A DNA stretch of 64,000 bases from Roseiarcus sp963761435. GTDB lineage: Bacteria > Pseudomonadota > Alphaproteobacteria > Rhizobiales > Beijerinckiaceae. Position numbers and translations under genes: made by a program. The stretch lies in contig CAVXHJ010000020.1 in assembly GCA_963761435.1 (NCBI GenBank), positions 186,001-250,000 on the forward strand, in the 5' to 3' direction. The notes beneath the pieces were generated by a model. That model was not told the origin of the DNA. It made no database searches and saw only the letters and a program-made list of their open reading frames with translations. This document shows, piece after piece, positions 8,816 through 16,456 of this stretch; position 1 is the stretch's first letter, and each line of letters begins with the position of its first letter.

Positions 8816-9586
8816 CGGTGCATTTCATCGGCGCCGGTCCCGGCGCGCCGGATCTGATCACGCTGCGCGGGCGCGATCTCATCGCCCGCTCACCCATCTG
8901 CCTGTATGCCGGCTCGCTTGTGCCCGCGCGCGCTTCTCGATCATTGCCCGCCCGGGGCGCGGATCGTCGACACCGCCCCGCTCGACCTCGACGCGATCGT
9001 TGCGCTCTGCGTCGAAGCGACGGCGAGGGGCGAGGACGTCGCCCGGCTCCATTCGGGCGATCTCTCGATCTATAGCGCCATGGGCGAGCAGTTGCGGCGC
9101 CTGAAGCGGGCGGGGGTGGCGTATACGATCACCCCCGGCGTGCCTGCCTTCGCCGCGGCCGCGGCGGCGCTCGGGCGCGAGTTGACGCTGCCTGGCCTCG
9201 CCCAATCGCTGGTCCTGACCCGCACGTCCGGCCGCGCTTCGCCGATGCCGGATGGCGAGAGCCTCGCCAATTTCGCCGCGACTGGGGCGACGCTTGCGAT
9301 CCACCTGTCGATCCACGCGATCGAGCGAGTGGTCGGCGAGCTCACGCCGTTCTACGGCGCCGATTGTCCGGCGGCAGTGGTCGAGCGGGCTTCGTGGCCG
9401 GATGAGCGGATCATGCGCGCAACGCTCGGCGAACTTGCCGGCGCACTGAGCGCCTCGCCGATCGAGCGCACGGCGATCATTCTCGTCGGCCCTGCGCTTG
9501 GCGCCGAGGACTTTCGCGACAGCGAACTCTACAACGCCGACTACGTGCGCCGCTTCCGCGCCGGCGCGCGAGGGGAGGGGAAATGA
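8812..9586 (+). CDS. cobM: Precorrin-4 C11-methyltransferase CobM, frameshifted
   Basis: CobM methylates C11 of precorrin-4. The N-terminus (MTVHFIGAGPGAPDLITLRG, then CLYAGSLVP) reads in one frame to about 8923. The rest (ALLDHCPPGARIVDTAPL, HSGDLSIYSAMGEQL, TPGVPAFAAAAAALG, LTLPGLAQSLVLTRTSGRASPMP) reads in the next frame. The break is one extra base within the GCGCGCGC run at about 8923-8932. Without it the gene gives 257 aa, the normal length. The rest of the pathway is intact, so a sequencing error is likelier than decay. Confidence 0.88.
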
Positions 9587-9606
9587 ACGCGCGGCGGCTC
9601 GCGCTT

Positions 9607-9766
9607 CCCCTCTCCCCTTGCGGGAGAGGGGTCAGGGGTGAGGGGTTTGCGCCGCGAGGCGCGCTTGCACACACCGGACCCCTCATCCGGCGCCATAGCC
9701 CGTCCGAAGGACGGGCGTCCTTCGGACGCCCTATCGCGCCACCTTCTCCCGCAAGGGGAGAAGGGC
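9607..9766. repeat. Palindromic intergenic repeat, family B
   Basis: An inverted repeat with left arm CTCTCCCCTTGCGGGAGAGG followed by GGTGAGGGG. The right part is CCCCTCATCCGGC and CACCTTCTCCCGCAAGGGGAGAAGG. A smaller inner palindrome (GCCCGTCCGAAGGACGGGC) lies at about 9698-9716. It occupies the gap between the convergent cobM and cbiD genes, and its right end provides the last codons and stop of cbiD. Confidence 0.8.
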
Positions 9767-10870
9767 CAGCCCTAAACTCCCCTGAATCCGCTGCTTGCGA
9801 GCACCCGCCCGTCGCGGCCCGACGACGAAGATCTCGAGCTCGGACGGCGCGCCCGCCAGCACGCGCGCCGCGGTCGCCCATGCGCCTTCCGCAATGAGCG
9901 CCGGCAGGTCGAAGCCCGCGGCTTGAGCGAGCTCGAGCGCATGCAGGCCGCTGTTGGCGTTGGCGATCGCCTCGGCGAGCGGCGGCGCGCCGCCAGCCTG
10001 CGAGACCCGCTCAGCGAGCGCCGCAAGGTCGACCGCGCCGCGCTTCGAATGCAGGTCGAGCCGCCCTTGAGCGAGCTTCGCCATCTTCGCCGGACCGCCG
10101 GCGATGGTCACGCGCGGAACGGCATGCGCGCGGAGATATTTCAGCGTGCCGCCGACGAAGTCGCCCATGTCGATGAGCGCATGATCGGGCAGGCCGTAGC
10201 GCGCGCGGATGGCGGCTTCGGACGTTTCGCCCGTCGCCGCGCCGACATGGGCGCAGCCGCTCGCGCGGGCGACATCGACGCCGCGATGGATCGAGTGGAT
10301 CCAGGCCGAGCACGAATAGGGGATAACGACGCCGGTCGTACCCAGGATCGACAGTCCGCCGACGATGCCGAGCCGCCCATTTGCGGTGCGTTCGGCGATT
10401 TTCTCGCCGCCGGGAATCGAGATTTCGACCACAGCGTCGACGCCGGCGCCGAGCCGCTCCGCAACCTCTTCGAGGTTGGCGCGGATCATCGCGCGGGGCG
10501 CAGGATTGATCGCGGGCTCGCCGACCGGCAGCGGCAGGCCGGGCCGCGTCACCGTGCCGACGCCTTCGCCAGCCCTGAAGCTCACGCCAGCGCCGAGGGC
10601 CGCGAGCCGCACCGTCGCGACGATCACCGCCCCGTGAGTGACGTCCGGATCGTCCCCGGCGTCCTTGACGATTCCGGCGCGGGCGAAGCCGGCATGCAGC
10701 TCATGGGTCGCGAGCGCGAATTCAGGCGTGAGGCCCTTCGGCAGCGCGACCGGAACCGGGTCCGGAAATCGGCCGGTCAGAAGCGCTTCGAAGGCCGCCC
10801 GCGCCGCGCCGCTGGCGCAGGCGCCGGTCGTCCACCCGCGCCTGAGCGGCGCTTTCTCAGCCTGGGACAT
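9731..10870 (-). CDS. cbiD: Precorrin/cobalt-precorrin-5 C1-methyltransferase CbiD
   Basis: CbiD methylates C1 of the precorrin-5 stage intermediate. The protein has 379 aa with LRRGWTTGACASGAARAA at the start and GGLSILGTTGVVIPYSCSAWIHSIHRGVDVARA in the centre, diagnostic for CbiD. Here it accompanies aerobic-type genes, and no cobF is seen, so it probably takes the CobF step. The last 15 or so residues are encoded inside repeat family B, which suggests the repeat has replaced the original 3' end. Minus strand, convergent with cobM and divergent from cobB. Confidence 0.93.
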   Translation of the reverse strand: MSQAEKAPLRRGWTTGACASGAARAAFEALLTGRFPDPVPVALPKGLTPEFALATHELHAGFARAGIVKDAGDDPDVTHGAVIVATVRLAALGAGVSFRAGEGVGTVTRPGLPLPVGEPAINPAPRAMIRANLEEVAERLGAGVDAVVEISIPGGEKIAERTANGRLGIVGGLSILGTTGVVIPYSCSAWIHSIHRGVDVARASGCAHVGAATGETSEAAIRARYGLPDHALIDMGDFVGGTLKYLRAHAVPRVTIAGGPAKMAKLAQGRLDLHSKRGAVDLAALAERVSQAGGAPPLAEAIANANSGLHALELAQAAGFDLPALIAEGAWATAARVLAGAPSELEIFVVGPRRAGARKQRIQGSLGLALLPLREKVAR

Positions 10871-10935
10871 GGCCGCTGGCCTATCGCGCGCCGAGCGGCT
10901 TGCCTAGAGCGCGTCGCAATGAACACGAACCTCAA

Positions 10936-10980
10936 CCTCATCCTCAGGAGCCTGCGCAACGGGCGTCTGGAAGGACGAGG
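10936..10980. repeat. Short palindromic repeat, family C
   Basis: The sequence CCTCATCCTCAGGAGC...GGAAGGACGAGG has arms that pair imperfectly as an inverted repeat. It matches the common Rhizobiales dispersed element of the form CCTCATCCTGAGGAGC...CTCGAAGGATGAGG. It lies in the divergent cbiD-cobB intergenic region. Confidence 0.65.
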
Positions 10981-11034
10981 TCAGAAGGTGGGGCCGACCT
11001 CGGTCCGGACGCGATTCCAATCCCGGGCCGCGCC

Positions 11035-12492
11035 GTGACCCGCGGGCTCATGATCGCTGCGCCGCGCTCCGGCAGCGGCAAGACGACTGTGACGCTCGGC
11101 CTCTTGCGCGCGTTCAGGCGCCGCGGCGTCGATGTCGTCGGCCTCAAGTCCGGCCCGGATTACATCGATCCCGCCTTCCATGCCGCGGCGTCGGGGCGCG
11201 AGGGGGTCAATCTCGATTCCTGGGCTATGGCGCCAAAACTTCTGGCCGCGCTCGCCGCGCAGGCGGCGGCGAACAGCGAACTCGCGCTCTGCGAAGCCTC
11301 GATGGGGCTGTTCGACGGCGTTCCGGCCGAGACTGGCCGCAGCGGCGCTTCGGCCGATGTCGCGGCGGCGCTGGGCATGCCGGTCCTGCTCGTTCTCGAT
11401 GTCTCAGGACAGGCGCAGTCGGCGGCGGCCATCGTCAAGGGCTGCGCGACCTATGACGGACGGCTCAGCGTCGCCGGCGTCATCGTCAATCGCGTCGGCA
11501 GCGAGCGCCATCGCCGTCTCGTCGTCGAGGCGATCGAGGCGATGGGGATTGCGGTTATCGGCGCGCTGCCAAGAAACGACGAGGTGGCGCTGCCCGAGCG
11601 CCATCTGGGCCTCGTGCAGGCGAGCGAGACGGAGGCGCTCGAAGCCCGGCTCGAGGTGATCGCCGACTTCGTCGAGGCGCACGTCGATTGCGACCGTATC
11701 CTGGCGCTGGCCGGGGAGCTCGATCTTGTTTCGCCCGCGCCAATGGAGCAAGCTTCGTTGTCGTGGAATCGTCATTGCGAGGAGCGAAGCGACGAAGCAA
11801 TCCAGGGGAACGCGACGAGCCCTATGTTCTCCGGATTGCTTCGCTCCGCTCGCAATGACGGGTCTTCCACCGAAACGCAACACGCTTTGGTCGCCGCCCT
11901 TCGCCCGCCCGGACAGCGGATCGCGCTCGCCCGCGACGCGGCCTTCTCGTTCATCTACCCCCATCTCGTGCAGGGGTGGCGGGCGGCGGGGGCGGAGATC
12001 GTCCCGTTCTCGCCGCTGGCCGACGAGCCGCCGCCGGAGCCTTGCGACGTCTGCTGGCTGCCGGGCGGCTATCCGGAACTGCACGCCGGTCGGCTCGCAA
12101 CCGCTTCGCGCTTTCGCGATGGCTTGCGCCAATTCGCTGAAACCCGCCCGGTGCATGGCGAGTGCGGGGGCTATATGGCGCTCGGCGAGAGCCTCGTCGA
12201 CGCCTCGGGCTTGGCTCACCCGATGGCCGGCCTCCTTGGCGTCAAGACGAGCTTCGCCAAGCGCCGCATGACCCTCGGCTATCGCGAGGCCCGCCTCGCC
12301 TCGCACTGCGCGCTCGGGGCGGAGGGCGCGGTCCTGCGCGGCCACGAGTTCCACTATGCGACCATCGTCGCGGCCGGGAGCGACGACCCGTTCGCCTATG
12401 TTCGCGACGTCTATGGCTCAGCCGAAGCGCCCGCCGGTTCGCGAAGAGGCCGCGTCACCGGCTCGTTCTTCCATGTGATCGCCGAGGCGTGA
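11035..12492 (+). CDS. cobB: Cobyrinic acid a,c-diamide synthase CobB, with in-frame repeat insertion
   Basis: CobB amidates the a and c side chains of hydrogenobyrinic acid using glutamine and ATP. The protein has 485 aa. The N-terminal ATPase domain has the P-loop PRSGSGKTTVTLGLLRAF and GLKSGPDYIDPAFH. The C-terminal class I glutamine amidotransferase domain has LPGGYPELH and GECGGYMALGESL with the catalytic cysteine. The GTG at 11035 gives the family start; ATG at 11050 would clip the first strand. Between the domains, about residues 245-275 are a translated palindromic repeat (HCEERSDEAIQ ... LLRSARND) that keeps the frame. Confidence 0.94.
   Translation: MTRGLMIAAPRSGSGKTTVTLGLLRAFRRRGVDVVGLKSGPDYIDPAFHAAASGREGVNLDSWAMAPKLLAALAAQAAANSELALCEASMGLFDGVPAETGRSGASADVAAALGMPVLLVLDVSGQAQSAAAIVKGCATYDGRLSVAGVIVNRVGSERHRRLVVEAIEAMGIAVIGALPRNDEVALPERHLGLVQASETEALEARLEVIADFVEAHVDCDRILALAGELDLVSPAPMEQASLSWNRHCEERSDEAIQGNATSPMFSGLLRSARNDGSSTETQHALVAALRPPGQRIALARDAAFSFIYPHLVQGWRAAGAEIVPFSPLADEPPPEPCDVCWLPGGYPELHAGRLATASRFRDGLRQFAETRPVHGECGGYMALGESLVDASGLAHPMAGLLGVKTSFAKRRMTLGYREARLASHCALGAEGAVLRGHEFHYATIVAAGSDDPFAYVRDVYGSAEAPAGSRRGRVTGSFFHVIAEA
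11770..11860. repeat. Palindromic repeat family D inside cobB
   Basis: An inverted repeat with outer arms CGTCATTGCGAGGAGCGAAG and CTTCGCTCCGCTCGCAATGACG (approximate reverse complements) and inner arms GAAGCAATCCAG / GGATTGCTTC. It is 91 bp, with no stop in the cobB frame, and contributes about 30 codons to the linker between the two CobB domains. Confidence 0.9.
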
Positions 12493-12506
12493 GGCGGCGC
12501 CCCGGC

Positions 12507-12536
12507 CGTCATTGCGAGCCAAGCGAAGCAATCCAG
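12507..12536. repeat. Half copy of palindromic repeat family D
   Basis: CGTCATTGCGAG followed by GCGAAGCAATCCAG is one arm of the same element found in cobB, 14 bp after the cobB stop. The opposite arm is missing or degenerate. Confidence 0.75.
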
Positions 12537-12570
12537 AAGAACGTGGCGTGCGACCTTGTATACGGTATAC

Positions 12571-12673
12571 GGTGACAGTTGACTCAATCCCTCTTTAATG
12601 CGGGCGCGGATTCCGGATTGGGGATTGAGTACACTGTCACCGCAATTGTCTTCACCGCAATTGTCACCGCAAT
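12571..12673. repeat. REP-like inverted repeat with tandem CACCGCAATTGT units
   Basis: Two 21-nt arms (12571-12591 and 12621-12641) are reverse complements at 18-19 positions: GGTGACAGT-nnn-CTCAATCCC and its mirror, separated by 29 nt. Immediately after, CACCGCAATTGT occurs at 12638, again at 12653, and truncated at 12665. A GTATACG duplication precedes the left arm. The layout resembles non-autonomous REP elements mobilised by Y1-type (RAYT) transposases; no transposase gene is in the window. The rest of the stretch 12493-12806 holds no gene. Confidence 0.65.
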
Positions 12674-12806
12674 GCCTACCCACAAGCCACGGCGTGGTCC
12701 CAACGACATTTCAGTGTTGTCAGAGTCTTGCTACGGGCGCAGGCTCAGCCGCGATAAGGCTGTCATCTGGCGAATGTCGGATCAAAGTGATTGGAAAGAG
12801 AAACAA

Positions 12807-13343
12807 ATGAAAAAAGTTGTATTACTGGCGGGAATGACGGCCTTTTTATCAGCTCCAGCTTTTGCGGCGACGGAAACACTGACAGCAGTTTTCACAACTC
12901 CGGACGGCGGCGTCACGGTGAATAAATACGACGGCATTGTGGATGTGACCGTATCGGGGGTTGGTCAATCGCAGTTATCGTTTTTTAACGACGCATTTTA
13001 TATTTACGACAACGGCCCGCCATACCATACGCCAAACTACTTTCAGCTGACGTTCGGCGCGACGACCCTGGTCCCGTTGGACCCGTCCCAGGACGCGATA
13101 AATTTCCTTGTTGGCGCTCTGCCCGCTTACAATTCTAGTCACACTTACAATTTTGAGCTGAACACCGGACTGGCTACGCCCAGCTTCCTCCACTTCGGGG
13201 TCGGCGACGGCGATTTCACCGATAATTCTGGCGCTTTCACGATCACGATCGCCTCAGCGCCGGAAGCCTCCACTTGGACCATGCTGCTGCTTGGCTTCGC
13301 GGGTCTGGGCTTTGTCGGTTATCGCCGGGCAAGAGCCGCCTAG
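12807..13343 (+). CDS. PEP-CTERM sorting domain protein
   Basis: A 178-aa secreted protein. MKKVVLLAGMTAFLSAPAFA is a signal peptide. The middle is beta-rich and unrecognised. The C-terminus has the tripartite sorting signal: PEAST (a variant of PEPST), a hydrophobic helix WTMLLLGFAGLGFVGY and a basic end RRARAA. Exosortase would cleave at the PEP-like motif. The frame is open upstream, but the ATG at 12807 follows a GGAAAGAG ribosome site and starts the signal peptide. Codon use and GC are lower than in the cob genes. Confidence 0.85.
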   Translation: MKKVVLLAGMTAFLSAPAFAATETLTAVFTTPDGGVTVNKYDGIVDVTVSGVGQSQLSFFNDAFYIYDNGPPYHTPNYFQLTFGATTLVPLDPSQDAINFLVGALPAYNSSHTYNFELNTGLATPSFLHFGVGDGDFTDNSGAFTITIASAPEASTWTMLLLGFAGLGFVGYRRARAA

Positions 13344-13348
13344 TAATG

Positions 13349-13393
13349 CTGCGACAGCCCCGACGCCGCTAGGGGATCCGCCGGCTGTCGCAG
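13349..13393. terminator. Stem-loop after PEP-CTERM gene
   Basis: Inverted repeat CTGCGACAGCC (13349-13359) and GGCTGTCGCAG (13383-13393), 11 perfect pairs with a 23-nt loop, 6 bp after the stop. No T-tract follows, so it may be a rho-independent-like terminator or only a stabilising hairpin. Confidence 0.45.
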
Positions 13394-13570
13394 CCCGACC
13401 CGGAGGCGCTCGTCCGCGACGGGGGCGTCACGGGCAGGGCAAGGCCATGGGTGGGGGCCGAGAGAATCAGAAAGACGCGAGATTTGCTTGCGTAAATCAG
13501 AATTGCCTGCTATAGCTTTGGTCAGTCGCCGGATCGAGGCGGCGGGCCTCCCGGCGGCGAGGAGAGGGGG

Positions 13571-13681
13571 TGAGGTGAGGTGAGGAGAGGAGAGGAGGGG
13601 AAAAAAATTGCTTGAATCCGCCGTAACCAATTGAAAAGTCCCGAATTCGGAAAAATAAAAGAAAGCAGATTCAAGCAATTT
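13571..13681. repeat. GAGGT/GAGGA microsatellite followed by a 14-bp inverted repeat
   Basis: From 13571 a purine-rich 5-bp tandem runs as GAGGT, GAGGT, GAGGA, GAGGA, GAGGA. Then AAATTGCTTGAATC (13605-13618) is mirrored perfectly by GATTCAAGCAATTT (13668-13681), with a 49-nt AT-rich loop. This stretch (13344-13764) contains no gene. Its AT content is far above that of the surrounding DNA. Confidence 0.7.
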
Positions 13682-13764
13682 CATTTTCATGGGCTTTTGC
13701 GGGCTTGCGCTTGCTTGCGGCTATTTTCGGCCAAGACGAGGCGGCGAACGCGATCGGCTGCGAT

Positions 13765-14269
13765 CTAAGCCACCGGCGCGTATGCTCCGTGCCGATGCGC
13801 CAGCGCTGGCCCCTCGACTCCCTCGCGCAGGCTCACCACCGCCCCAAGAATGATCGCATGCGAATGTCGCTCGATGATTTCCTCGACCAGGCAGTCGAAG
13901 GCGGAGAGCGCGTCGGCGAGAACGGGGGCGCCGGTCGAGAGCGTGATCCATTCCGCGCCGTCGAAGCGGCGCGCGCCCGTGGGCGCCGCCGTGGCCGCTG
14001 AAGCGATGCGCGAGCGCCTCATGACGCGCGGCGAGCAGGCTGATCGAGAAGGCTCGCGCCTCGCGCAATCCGGCCAGCGTCGTCGATGAGCGGGCAAGGC
14101 AGACGAACAGCGTCGGTGGGGCGAGCGAGAGCGAAGCGAGCGAGGTGATCGTGCAGCCGACGCGCGCTTCGCCCTCGCCGCAGGCGATGATCGCGACCCC
14201 CGAGGTGAACGCTCGCATCGCATGTCGAAACGCGGCGCTGTCGGCATGGCGCAGACGCCGGTCGCTCAC
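13765..14269 (-). CDS. Flavin reductase family protein (FMN-binding split barrel), frameshifted
   Basis: This belongs to the RutF/HpaC-like flavin reductases, which use NAD(P)H to supply reduced flavin to a partner oxygenase. The first part reads FRHAMRAFTSGVAIIA, then VGCTITSLASLSLAPPTLFVCLA with the Ser-rich flavin contact, and HRFSGHGGAHGRA. The C-terminal part RFDGAEWITLSTGAPVLADALSAFDC ... LAHRHGAY is in the next frame. One extra base at about 13968-13977, in a GCGGCGCGCGCCC run, explains the shift; repaired length is about 167 aa. The GTG at 14269 overlaps the upstream MFS stop (GTGA). Confidence 0.8.
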
Positions 14270-15559
14270 GCCCGGGCCTCGACGAGCCGCTCTCGCGCGC
14301 TTTGGGTCCGCCCAATGAGCCAGACAGCGGCCGCGGCGATCAGGCAGGCAAAACCCGCGACATAGAAGGCCGGAAGGTAGGTGTTGAAGGTCGAACGGAA
14401 GAAGCCGCCGCCCCAGGCCGCGACCGCCGCGCCGATCATGTGCGAGGCGTATATCCAGCCGTAAGTGACGCCGGCGCGCTCGCGGCCGAAATGCGCGGCC
14501 GTGAGCTTGACCGTGGGCGGCACCGTCGCGATCCAGTCGAGGCCGTAGAACGCCGCGAACAGCGAGAGGCCGTAGACCGTGAACGTCGTGCTCGGCAAAT
14601 AGAGGAGCGACAGGCCGCGCAGGCCGTAATACATCGAGAGCAGTCCGCGATTGTCGAACCGGTCGGAGAGCCAACCCGATCCAATGGTGCCGATGAAATC
14701 GAACACGCCCATCATCGCCAGCGTCGAGGCCGCCGCGACCGCGGGCATGCCGTAATCGCCGCAGAAGGCGATGAAATGGGTCTGAATAAGGCCGTTGGTG
14801 CTGAGGCCGCAGACGAAGAACGTACCGGCCAAGACCCAGAAGGTCGCGCTGCGGGTCGAACTCGAACAGGATCTCGAACGCGCGGCCGAAAGCCGCCGGT
14901 GGCGCGACATGCGCGGGCGTGTCGCCCGTGTCGCCATAAGGCTTCAGGCCGACGTCCTCCGGCTTGTCGACCATAAACAAGACGACGAGGATCGCGACGA
15001 CAACGAGTGCGACGATCGGCGGCGCCAGCGCGACGCGCCAGCCGTAGCGGTCGGCGAGCCACGCCGCCAGCGGCAGCAGCAGAAGCTGGCCGGAGGCGCT
15101 CGAGGCGCTCAGAATCCCGACCGCGAGACCGCGCCGAGCGGTGAACCATCGCGTCGCCACGACCGCCCCCAGCACCATCGCGGTCAAGCCTGTGCCGAGG
15201 CCGACGATGACGCCCCAGAACAGCACCAGGTGCCAGAGTTTCGTCATCACCAGGGCGCCGATGAGCCCGATCTCGATCAGCCCCAGGGCGACCAGCACCA
15301 CGCTCTTGAAGCCGTATTTGTCGATCAGCGCCGCCGTGAACGGCGCCATCAGTCCGAACAGGACGATCCTGAGCGCCAGCGCGACCGATATCTGCTCGGT
15401 GCTCCAGCCGAATTCCTTGGTCAGCGGAATGATGAGCGCGCCGGAAATGCCCATGCAGCCGGCGGTGGTCAGCGCGAGGCAAAAGACGACGGCGACGATC
15501 GCCCAGCCATAGTGGACGCCGGCGCGCGACAGCCGCCTCGCCAGGGCCTGAGCGAACAT
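14266..15559 (-). CDS. MFS transporter, frameshifted
   Basis: A major facilitator protein of about 430 aa and 12 predicted membrane helices. The N-terminal half includes HYGWAIVAVVFCLALTTAG and the loop RWFTARRGLAVGILSASSASGQ, resembling the oxalate/monocarboxylate-type subfamily. The C-terminal half (FWVLAGTFFVCGLSTNGLIQTHFI, GSGWLSDRFDNRGLL) continues in another frame after one extra base at about 14843-14850. The substrate is unknown. Its overlap with the flavin reductase suggests import of a compound attacked by a two-component oxygenase encoded elsewhere (inference). Confidence 0.8.
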
Positions 15560-15679
15560 GCGGGATCCCTTCGAGGCGCCGCCCGACCGGCGCCAATCGT
15601 CAAAAAGACGGGTTGACGCCCTAATTGGCTATCCGCGCACGGGCTGTCAAGAAAACCGGGAATTGGCGTCCAAGCGCGT

Positions 15680-16456
15680 TCAATTCAGTACGATGACCGA
15701 AATCAGCCGACCATAGTCCGGCTCCTGGCGGTGGGCTGTGCGGCGGTAGCTGAAGAACTGCTGCTCGTCGGCGTAGGTGTCCAGCGCCAGGTCCTCGAAT
15801 ACGCCGACGCCGGCGCGCGCCGCGCGCTCGGCGATATAGGCGTTGAGATCGAACATCGAGCGGCTCGCGTTGCGGCTTGCGGAGAAGAAACGCGCCGTGT
15901 CTTCGCCCGCGGCTGCGAACGCGGCGACGAACTCCGGCCCTACCTCATAAGAGGCTCGCCCAATGCAGGGCCCGAGCGCGGCGACGACGTCGCCGCGTCT
16001 GGCGCCAAGCCGCTCCATCGCCGCCACGGTCGCTTCGATCACCCCTGACAGGGCGCCCTTCCATCCCGCATGAGCCGCGCCGATCACCTGCGCCCGCCGG
16101 TCCACAAACAGGATCATGCCGCAGTCGGCGCCGGTCACTCCGAGCGCGAGGCCTCGGGTCGCAGTCGCCAGCCCATCGCAGCGCGGCCGCCCGTTGGGCG
16201 CCCAGGGTTCAGAGATCACGACGGCGTCGGGCGAATGGATCTGGTAGGGCACGGCGAGACGCTCCGAGGCGGTCCCGAGCGCGGCCGCCGCCCGGGAGCG
16301 ATTCTCTGCCACCGCTTCCGGCGCGTCTTGCGACCCGACGCCCCCGTTCAGCGAGGCATAGACGCCTTGCGACACGCCGCCCTTGCGCGTGAAGAAGCCG
16401 TGCTCGACCCCAGGAAGCCGAAGCAACTCCGCCGTCAACGCCTGTGGGACGTTCAC
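15680..16456 (-). CDS. pgeF: Peptidoglycan editing factor PgeF (YfiH/DUF152 family)
   Basis: A 258-aa protein of the family once called multicopper polyphenol oxidase and now known in E. coli to remove misincorporated L-Ser from muropeptides. Features are GVEHGFFTRKGGVSQGVYASLN near the N-terminus, the metal-site motifs TGADCGMILF and GAAHAGWKGALSGVIEATV, and LGPCIGRASYEVG. The GTG at 16456 overlaps the upstream methyltransferase stop. Third gene of the lgt-midA-pgeF operon. Confidence 0.92.
   Translation of the reverse strand: MNVPQALTAELLRLPGVEHGFFTRKGGVSQGVYASLNGGVGSQDAPEAVAENRSRAAAALGTASERLAVPYQIHSPDAVVISEPWAPNGRPRCDGLATATRGLALGVTGADCGMILFVDRRAQVIGAAHAGWKGALSGVIEATVAAMERLGARRGDVVAALGPCIGRASYEVGPEFVAAFAAAGEDTARFFSASRNASRSMFDLNAYIAERAARAGVGVFEDLALDTYADEQQFFSYRRTAHRQEPDYGRLISVIVLN

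Noticed and set aside
1..12492. Cobalamin riboswitch within the cob cluster
   Set aside because: No B12-box-like core was found at the internal gene junctions. The leader of the first operon lies outside the window.
12493..12806. Upstream extension of the PEP-CTERM gene to 12579
   Set aside because: The extra 76 residues come from the REP-like element; the signal peptide and ribosome site fix the start at 12807.
13721..15559. A 612-aa fused MFS-flavin reductase protein
   Set aside because: The long frame holds only the first half of each protein. The middle and end are out-of-frame translations. Two separate frameshifted genes explain it better.
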